Position numbers and translations under genes: made by a program. Below the pieces are notes generated by a model. That model saw only the letters and a program-made list of their open reading frames with translations. It was not told where the DNA came from and did no database searches. Shown one piece after another: positions 13,985-19,511 of a stretch of 19,511 nt of DNA. Position 1 is the stretch's first letter, and each line of letters begins with the position of its first letter. This stretch comes from JAMLIO01 sp031412575 (GTDB taxonomy: Bacteria > Bdellovibrionota > Bdellovibrionia > Bdellovibrionales > UBA1609): positions 1-19,511 of the forward strand of contig JANODG010000184.1 of assembly GCA_031412575.1 (NCBI GenBank). Direction: 5' to 3'.

Positions 13985-15426
13985 TTTTCGAGATCTTCTG
14001 GCGTACGGCAAGCATATCTTGGGGTGGTTGAACCGGGCAAGTAAACTGGATCTAAGCAGTTCAACATGTTAACCATTTTGACGCCAAAAACTTTTGAATC
14101 ACTTGGAAACTCATACCAGGACTCGAAATATATTGTATCAACTCGAACGCCCGCTGGCATAAAGTTTTTAAGTGTTCGGTAATAATCCATGGTTTTAGAG
14201 ACGTACTCTATATCTCCATACTCAATCATATCTTCTGCAAACTCTCTGTGCTCATTATAGCTTCGCCATGGACTGTTCAGACAAAGGTTTCTATAAACAA
14301 GTATGAAAGGAACTTGGCGTCCTCGCACAAGACACTCATAGCCGTTTTCAATTTCAGTGTCTCCACTAGAGGTAGTTCGATCTGCCAATGCAATTCGTTT
14401 TGCATCATCAAAACTCACTTGATGATTTGCTATTACTGAAAGTTTAGGCCGCCCATGAAGTTGTGGCATCGCGGAATGCAGCTGTTGTATCTTACTCGAG
14501 AATCGGCTTGCTCCGTGAACGGCGATATAACCATAAGGATAGTCTAAACTAATTTCATTAATGGGCGGGTAATACAGAGACCTTGAAAATTCCGATATTA
14601 AGGGAAGCAATTCTAAATTAAAGTTTCCAGGTTGCGTTCCAACATTCCAATTCGGTAAATTCAAAACCAAATTTACAAGCGGATATGTATTTTGTTGAAC
14701 GTGAATTTTGTATCGCAGACGGGATAAATATCTTGCTACAATTTCAACAGACTTTGTTTGATCATAACCTTCGTTGGTGACAACCCACGAATTCGTACTT
14801 GAACTAAATCTATAATCACAACTGTAAGCTTTCCTAGACCCTCTAATAACTCGTAAAAAAGGACCATCCACATTTATGGCATCAATTCTTAAAGTATGCG
14901 CACGCCTTACAGATTCACCTGCAGCGTTCGTGGTCATATAAAACCTATTGAGCAATTCCATTTCTCGAAGAGCAGCGGATTCGGCAAGGACATGAGCGGG
15001 CTGGGTTGTGCAATTCTGTCCTAAACTAAGACCGACATCTACGATAATTTTAAAATTGTGGTCTCGCTGAACCTTAATTAATCCTTGAACTTGATTTTCA
15101 TTCAATGCAATCAAAGCGGCTCGAGCACGCTTTTGGGCATCATCATTTGCAATGATGTAGAGGCCTAAATGGTCCAGATACATAGCGTGAATAAAAATTG
15201 TATCCATACGGGTGCGAAGTTCAGTCCAAAAGGCATTGTGCGCTAATTGATTATTCGCATTTAAATTGAAAATGTCCCGAGCGTCTTTTGATAAAGGGCT
15301 AGGACCAAAAACGTAGCTGCGAATGGATTGTGGGTTACTATCGCTGAATTGATAAAAATTTGTGTACAGAAACAATATTGGGGTAGCTGCTAGAATAAGA
15401 ACTATTTTTTTGATGTTAGACTTCAT
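13981..15426 (-). CDS. Exported protein with predicted TIM-barrel-like domain, function unknown (481 aa)
   Basis: I could not assign a family. The N-terminus (KSNIKK then a hydrophobic stretch to about residue 24) is a signal peptide or membrane anchor, so the body is periplasmic or outside. The body shows a succession of strand-like segments each followed by helices, as in a (beta/alpha)8 barrel: TIFIHAMYLDHLG, FKIIVDVGLSLG, LRIDAINVDGPFL, LVNLVLNLPNW, EISLDYPYGYI, PKLSVIANH and DTIYFESWYEF. Asp in INVDGP and SLDYP, and Glu in YFESWYEF, lie at strand ends where glycoside hydrolases keep catalytic acids. That makes a glycosidase or polysaccharide-modifying enzyme a possibility. Six or more cysteines suggest disulfides. 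It is read in the same direction as the DUF4105-like gene 105 bases upstream. Its stop overlaps that of the MAPEG gene. Confidence 0.88.
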   Translation of the reverse strand: MKSNIKKIVLILAATPILFLYTNFYQFSDSNPQSIRSYVFGPSPLSKDARDIFNLNANNQLAHNAFWTELRTRMDTIFIHAMYLDHLGLYIIANDDAQKRARAALIALNENQVQGLIKVQRDHNFKIIVDVGLSLGQNCTTQPAHVLAESAALREMELLNRFYMTTNAAGESVRRAHTLRIDAINVDGPFLRVIRGSRKAYSCDYRFSSSTNSWVVTNEGYDQTKSVEIVARYLSRLRYKIHVQQNTYPLVNLVLNLPNWNVGTQPGNFNLELLPLISEFSRSLYYPPINEISLDYPYGYIAVHGASRFSSKIQQLHSAMPQLHGRPKLSVIANHQVSFDDAKRIALADRTTSSGDTEIENGYECLVRGRQVPFILVYRNLCLNSPWRSYNEHREFAEDMIEYGDIEYVSKTMDYYRTLKNFMPAGVRVDTIYFESWYEFPSDSKVFGVKMVNMLNCLDPVYLPGSTTPRYACRTPEDLEN

Positions 15427-15531
15427 ACTAACTTATCGTTGGGACTTTTACTTAGCCTGAGCTTAATTTAAATTCCTCAATAAGATTCTCAGTTTAAAAC
15501 ACAAATTATTTTAAATGTTGCCTCGTCCCGC

Positions 15532-16464
15532 TTAATTTGTATCAATTAAATCCATCGACTTTAACGTTCTTTTTGTACCAAAATTTAAGTTCGAGGGCAC
15601 TCCGCGCATTGGATCCATCCAAGCCCACAAAGCCACTTTGGTTTTTTGGTCTAAGTTTTTGGAATTTAAAATTAAATCGATTGTCGTGGTGGCGCAGTTA
15701 TTAAATAGCAATTGATAATTTCCGAATTCTTTATTTGATCCCCTGGCGACTGTGGCCATGAAAAGGCCCGTGGACTCTTGGGGATTTAATTTAGTCTTAA
15801 GGTACTTCACTTTATGGTCAAATCTGGCAGAGTTGTTAAAAAACTCTTCGGCACTGTAGGCCTTAAAAATTAAAGAATAAGAGCCAAGCATTCCATCTAA
15901 CAAGTTAAATTTCTGATTGATCGGTAAAGATGGATCCGGAGAAATCAAAATTGATTTTTCTTTCAATTCCACACTTTGACCGATGTGATGCGAGTTTTTA
16001 TTTTCAGAATTTGCCGTGTCAGTTTGCGCATGCAAAACCAAACGGCTGTCTTTTTTAAAATGAAACTTTAAAGATACGTGATTTATTTTCCATGTGAAAT
16101 TCAAAAACACAACATCTACGCTTTCCAACTCATCGAGCGGAACATCTAAAGCCCAAAATTTTTTATCATGATAGATATTATTTAATTTCAAAGATGAAAA
16201 TGAAGGTTCTGAATTTTTAAATGTGTCTTTTGAAAAAATGGGTCGGCTTGAGCACGAATCCAAACACATTCCTTTAAATCGACCCGACGTGAATTTAAGC
16301 CCAAAATCATAAGGATCAATTTCACTTTTTGAACATCGACACTCTGTCGATGCAATTAACTCCGGAGTCGATGTAAATCTTAAATTAAAAATGGTAATGA
16401 CTACGATCACTAAACTCAAAAAAATAAAAAAATATTTTAAATATTTATGAAATATAGAGTTCAT
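15532..16464 (-). CDS. Membrane-anchored periplasmic protein with Lnb/DUF4105-like C-terminal motif
   Basis: Residues 12-30 form a single membrane anchor, or an uncleaved signal. A Cys-rich segment follows (ECRC at 41-44, MCLDSC at 66-71). The C-terminal half holds YQLLFNNC257ATTTIDLI, which matches the 'Y.L..nNCtt.l...l' motif of the DUF4105 (Lnb N-terminal periplasmic) family, a papain/NlpC-like fold in which that Cys would be the nucleophile. A possible partner His is H129 in KINHVSLKF, but the usual upstream G-H-(s/t) motif is not clear, so this is a distant member or a relative. Two residues after an HHIG motif (159-162) the sequence turns strand-like. The gene follows the monooxygenase gene by 36 bases and has GGGGA ahead of its ATG, so it is very likely in the same operon. 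A hydrolase or transferase acting on lipids, peptides or cell wall is a guess. Confidence 0.85.
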   Translation of the reverse strand: MNSIFHKYLKYFFIFLSLVIVVITIFNLRFTSTPELIASTECRCSKSEIDPYDFGLKFTSGRFKGMCLDSCSSRPIFSKDTFKNSEPSFSSLKLNNIYHDKKFWALDVPLDELESVDVVFLNFTWKINHVSLKFHFKKDSRLVLHAQTDTANSENKNSHHIGQSVELKEKSILISPDPSLPINQKFNLLDGMLGSYSLIFKAYSAEEFFNNSARFDHKVKYLKTKLNPQESTGLFMATVARGSNKEFGNYQLLFNNCATTTIDLILNSKNLDQKTKVALWAWMDPMRGVPSNLNFGTKRTLKSMDLIDTN

Positions 16465-16500
16465 CCATTCCCCAAAAGTCCGTCATTTAGTGTAAAACCT

Positions 16501-17784
16501 TTAAAGATTTTTAGCCACTTTTTCCATAAATAAGGTCATGGACTTTTTAACGTCGTCATTATCGTGGTTGTTAAAATCAAACCACAACATCAATCGTTCT
16601 TCAGGGTGATACTTTTCTTTCATTTGGCGAGTCACTTGTTCACAGTTGCCGTAAATGGCGTTACCGACAGCTTTTTGAACCTTTTCAGGATCAAGGGTAC
16701 CTTCCATAGCTTTCCAGTAATTGGCCCAGGCTTTTTCGGCCTTTAGTTTAGCTTTTTCGTTTTGAGCATCTTCAGATAAACCCTTCGTCTCATCAATAAA
16801 AATTAAAGCTGTACGGGGCATATGACCTTGCGTCCAAGGTCCACCGTCTTTGTGGTAAACGCTTTTCATGCGCTCGTGGGTTTCATCAATCACGGATTGC
16901 GGTGTGATAGATAAGTTAAATACAGACACCGGCAAAATAGTGTTCGCAAAATTTTGCAATTTAGAATCGTGGGTGCCTAATGTGAGTTCTAAGTTATCTA
17001 GGTGAACTTCTTTAGGAATCAAAGTTAACTTTTCAAAAACCCAATACTTTGCAATCTCTAATGAATCATCAAAATTAATTTCCATTTTTTGAGACCTAGG
17101 ATGTGAAGGTCTAAACTTTAAATCTTCGACACTTAGTAACTTCATCTCTTGATTGTAAGTTGAAACCACTTTGGCCCAATCTTCTTCTGTTCTAAAGTCT
17201 TCTTTTGATAAAGTTCTATATTCTATATCGTTCGAACTTAATGTCTCGCCCTTTAATAACCTCAAAAAAATCTCGGTGGCTTCGGATAAAATTTTTCCTT
17301 TTAAGGCTGGCCACGCTTGTTTTTCCCATAAGGTTCTTGGACGGATTCCATAAGGTTCATTGGCGAAATCAAATCGTCCCGAGGCAAACCCAAGGCAAAG
17401 CTTTCTATCTTGGTAGCCCAAGACATCCATTAGTTTTAAAAAGGTACGAACTGCTTCTGCGTGGGCCACCGGTCCACCGTTACAAAAGATATTTCTAATT
17501 GCTGAACCCACATTTATATTTTTTGTTTTCGAAAAAATGATTTGTGCCATTTGAAGCACATCGGTGTTTAAACCAATCTCGCCTACAAATTCTGGGATGA
17601 CGGCATTAGAAGTTTGTTTTTGCGTTTGACAGCTTAAGTGCGTTTCTGCAATCCAAGCGGTGCCATAACCAAGCTCGTCAGCTAATTTAACTTGATCAAA
17701 AAAGTTTTTAAACATTTGAGCTTCAGACGGCATATAGCCATCAACTTCAGTCTGACAGATCGAAAGAAAGATATCGTATTTCAT
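16501..17784 (-). CDS. Luciferase-like monooxygenase (LLM-class flavin oxidoreductase)
   Basis: This predicted cytoplasmic flavin-dependent monooxygenase has the bacterial luciferase-type TIM barrel. The family pattern is visible: a strand-1 opening (KYDIFLSICQTE), helix with the ADELGYGTAWIAETHL motif (the 'A.e.Gfd.vw..EHh' of the family), NINVGSAIRN in place of the usual 'i.lGtav', HAEAVRTFLKLMDVL, and LCLGFASGRFDFANEPYGI, equivalent to the 'g.G.g....e...fG' segment. At 427 residues it is longer than typical (about 330-360), with an insertion of roughly 60 residues near 200-260. The substrate is unknown, and light emission is not implied because there are no luxB, luxCDE or fatty-acid reductase genes. 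No strong ribosome site precedes the ATG. It heads the probable unit monooxygenase, DUF4105-like protein, TIM-barrel exported protein. Confidence 0.92.
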   Translation of the reverse strand: MKYDIFLSICQTEVDGYMPSEAQMFKNFFDQVKLADELGYGTAWIAETHLSCQTQKQTSNAVIPEFVGEIGLNTDVLQMAQIIFSKTKNINVGSAIRNIFCNGGPVAHAEAVRTFLKLMDVLGYQDRKLCLGFASGRFDFANEPYGIRPRTLWEKQAWPALKGKILSEATEIFLRLLKGETLSSNDIEYRTLSKEDFRTEEDWAKVVSTYNQEMKLLSVEDLKFRPSHPRSQKMEINFDDSLEIAKYWVFEKLTLIPKEVHLDNLELTLGTHDSKLQNFANTILPVSVFNLSITPQSVIDETHERMKSVYHKDGGPWTQGHMPRTALIFIDETKGLSEDAQNEKAKLKAEKAWANYWKAMEGTLDPEKVQKAVGNAIYGNCEQVTRQMKEKYHPEERLMLWFDFNNHDNDDVKKSMTLFMEKVAKNL

Positions 17785-17954
17785 AGCTATGGTCTTATAC
17801 CTATAGTTGCAATTTTGGAACTAAATGCTGAAGGATGTCACATTCGGTTTAAAATAATTCCTACAATTTCGATAAATTTCAGGATAGCGTTTTAGAATAA
17901 AGATTAAATATGGATATGCCACTTCTAAGGAAAGGCTGTTCCAAGTGAGAAAAA

Positions 17955-19133
17955 ATGTACTTTCGAAATAGTCTGATATTTTCATTTTTTTTTCTACATT
18001 TAACTTTCACAAATTTGGAAAAATCCTTAGCATCACATCACAACTGGTCCTGGCCCGAAAAATTATCTTGGGGACAGCGAAAACTTAAACGGCTGACAGG
18101 TGGGCATCCCGATAAAAATTTTCAAATGGATTTTGGCGATCCTACGACTCCTGTGTTTTTTAAACCCAGCGAACTTTGGATTTTAACTTCCGGTGAAACT
18201 TTAGTTTGGAAAGGTTCTGACCAAACCGAGGCCTGGAAAAAATTTCTAAGCGGTGCTGCCCCGGAGGTCGAAGTTATGAACTATTTTAGACTCATTGACG
18301 GCAACACCACCCCGTTTTTGAAAGACGAAGGGGACGATTTATGGGATGCAAATATTTATAACTTCGATGACTCTTGGTATCTGTACGGTGGTGTGATGAC
18401 ACCGACACATCGAAAACAAGGAGCTATTTGGCCAGATGATCACTTCAGTCGTCGTGTTCATGCTTTTAAATTAGAGAATGAAAACTGGGTGAAAATAAAA
18501 GATGATTTGTTTGCGCTAAATATTAATGATGGATTTCTTGGCCACGGTTATGGTCATCAAATTGTTGAAGATGATTCACAAAATTTATTTATGTTTTATG
18601 AAAAAGTCACTCACGTCGAATTTGGTCTTCCATGGGTCACAGAAATATTTGCCCGACGTATGATTTCTCCGACAGAGCTTGATGAAAAAGAGCACGAGAT
18701 ATTAGTTTTCTCAGAGAACTTTCCGGCTTCAGCCAAAAGGGCCTTCGGTGGTGCTCTTGTCGAAGGGGCTAGACCATTTAAGGTGAATGACACTTGGTTT
18801 ATCAGCTTCAGCGCCGGGGATTATGACAGCGACGATTACGGTGTTCATTTGGCATGGTCTAAAAATTTAACTGGTCCTTATGAAATTAACTTGGATTTTG
18901 AAGGGGATTTTTTAGATTATGCAAAAGACGTAGATAAGATCCTTGATGGTCGTTGGGGCGCAGGTCGAGCGAGTTTTTTTCAAGATCCTTTATCAAGATG
19001 GTGGGTATTACTTCATGCCATTCCTGGAAAAGAATTTCCAAAGGACGGAATAGACCCTAAAAGGGATATTTTCCTTGCACCAGTTGAAATCGACACTTCA
19101 AAGAAGCCACCGGAAATTAAAATTTTATTCTAA
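17955..19133 (+). CDS. Secreted five-bladed beta-propeller protein, GH43-like
   Basis: A signal peptide covers residues 1-26 (likely cut at SLA-SHH). The rest fits the glycoside-hydrolase 43/62/32/68 propeller superfamily: LWDANIYNFDDSWYLYGGV (blade with D131), GHGYGHQIVEDD, VEGARPFKVNDTWFISFSAG with E270 at the 'EGP' position of the general acid, YGVHLAWSKNLTGPYE, and WGAGRASFFQDP...WVLLHA. These are the standard 'yYL.yS', 'EgP..fk..g.wYl', 'a.S.sl.GPy' and 'GaGh.s.f.d..g.w...yHa' signatures. The Asp usually expected as pKa modulator is not evident: the matching region is rich in His and Gly. Activity is therefore uncertain; it may act on a polysaccharide or only bind one. The length, 392, is somewhat over the catalytic-domain norm. 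It is divergent from the monooxygenase gene and convergent with the transporter gene. Confidence 0.88.
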   Translation: MYFRNSLIFSFFFLHLTFTNLEKSLASHHNWSWPEKLSWGQRKLKRLTGGHPDKNFQMDFGDPTTPVFFKPSELWILTSGETLVWKGSDQTEAWKKFLSGAAPEVEVMNYFRLIDGNTTPFLKDEGDDLWDANIYNFDDSWYLYGGVMTPTHRKQGAIWPDDHFSRRVHAFKLENENWVKIKDDLFALNINDGFLGHGYGHQIVEDDSQNLFMFYEKVTHVEFGLPWVTEIFARRMISPTELDEKEHEILVFSENFPASAKRAFGGALVEGARPFKVNDTWFISFSAGDYDSDDYGVHLAWSKNLTGPYEINLDFEGDFLDYAKDVDKILDGRWGAGRASFFQDPLSRWWVLLHAIPGKEFPKDGIDPKRDIFLAPVEIDTSKKPPEIKILF

Positions 19134-19154
19134 AATTAAATTTTCAGATTTTTT
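19121..19154 (+). terminator. Weak candidate terminator at the end of the propeller gene
   Basis: AATTTTA/TAAAATT with loop TTC (19121-19137) spans the stop codon, and a T6 run follows at 19149-19154. The stem lacks G-C pairs, so efficiency would be low. Confidence 0.3.
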
Positions 19155-19178
19155 AGGATAATTATTGAGACTAAAGAA

Positions 19179-19511
19179 CTAAACTTTCATGTTGTCTATT
19201 TCAAGATACTTGGAAAGTTTAGCTGTCAGGTAGTAAAAAGGCCCGGTGTCTAAGGCGGCTGCTACAAATTTAAAAGCGTAGTTGCTCCAAAAAAGCGTAG
19301 AGAGAACTTGAAAAGTAATATCACCGCGGTAATAGGCTGCCCCAAAAGTCACTCCGATGACAGCTATGGTGTCCACAAATTGACTTGTCATGGTGCTAAA
19401 ATTATTTCTCATCCAGAGGTGTTTGCCTTTGGTTAAATCTTTAAAATAATGGAATATCTTAATGTCTATATACTGCGCTAATACATAGGCCACCATCGAC
19501 GCAAATATGGC
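19179..19511 (-). CDS. yhhQ: YhhQ/VUT-family queuosine-precursor transporter, C-terminal part (cut by window edge)
   Basis: This multi-pass membrane protein family imports queuosine precursors (preQ0/preQ1) used to make the modified tRNA base. The frame is open to the right edge, so the N-terminus is missing; the ATG at 19494-19496 is internal, not the start. The visible part has the family's late helices: FASMVAYVLAQYIDIKIFHY, then the LWMRNNFSTMTSQFVDT motif (equivalent to 'lW.Rnn.stl.sq.vDs' in YhhQ), then the closing segment FKFVAAALDTGPFYYLTAKL. Hydrophobicity and charge pattern fit well. It is convergent with the propeller gene, 45 bases apart. I see no queuosine biosynthesis genes nearby, which fits salvage, but the window ends here. 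Confidence 0.9.
   Translation of the reverse strand, partial: AIFASMVAYVLAQYIDIKIFHYFKDLTKGKHLWMRNNFSTMTSQFVDTIAVIGVTFGAAYYRGDITFQVLSTLFWSNYAFKFVAAALDTGPFYYLTAKLSKYLEIDNMKV

Noticed and set aside
16501..17784. Bioluminescence gene
   Set aside because: Only the LLM fold is present; no second luciferase subunit or aldehyde-producing genes are in the window.
1..19511. CRISPR array, tRNA or rRNA genes
   Set aside because: No regularly spaced identical repeats and no tRNA cloverleaf or rRNA-like stretches were seen on reading both strands; a dedicated scan was not possible.

Overview
The window is AT-rich bacterial chromosome that reads as Gram-negative. It carries many lipoproteins and Sec-exported proteins, a full-length rimO, a YhhQ-type transporter, and no phage, IS or plasmid genes. 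The very high share of exported proteins, together with nuclease, protein-deamidase, MAPEG, luciferase-like monooxygenase and Lnb/DUF4105-like genes, resembles low-GC members of the Bdellovibrionota (Bdellovibrio and like organisms). That assignment is an inference from gene content and style; no 16S or other marker is present to settle it. Eighteen genes are called, two of them cut by the window edges. By my reading 13 of the 18 start with a signal peptide, lipobox or N-terminal membrane anchor.

Layout. (1) 1-3474, minus: two co-directional lipoprotein genes, a 734-residue one followed by one that runs off the left edge and may be the N-terminal part of a zinc metalloprotease. (2) 3612-7047, plus: a secreted DNA/RNA non-specific endonuclease; with zero bases between, a secreted protein with the Cys-His-Asp core of protein-glutaminase (a protein deamidase); then an ABCB-type ABC exporter. 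(3) 7048-8780: a coiled-coil lipoprotein gene bracketed by two copies of a 33-bp structured direct repeat, then a small secreted protein, both minus. (4) 9069-11470, plus: three exported proteins of unknown role. (5) 11472-13299, minus: a small secreted protein built of 19-residue repeats, and rimO. (6) 13562-13984, plus: a MAPEG membrane protein whose stop overlaps that of the next gene. (7) 13981-17784, minus: luciferase-like monooxygenase, DUF4105-like protein and a large predicted TIM-barrel exported protein, probably one transcription unit. (8) 17955-19133, plus: a secreted five-bladed beta-propeller of GH43-like type. (9) 19179-19511, minus: C-terminal part of a YhhQ-type queuosine-precursor transporter.

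How the genes may work together. The clearest unit is nuclease plus protein deamidase: two secreted enzymes acting on nucleic acid and protein, translationally adjacent, followed by an exporter. This would suit a predator or scavenger that modifies another cell's contents, but that role is inferred. Most other exported proteins have no family I recognise. No stretch over 300 bases lacks a gene; the largest gaps (8781-9068, 13300-13561, 8129-8333, 9747-9924) hold promoters, inverted repeats and the repeat element. I saw no tRNA, rRNA or CRISPR.
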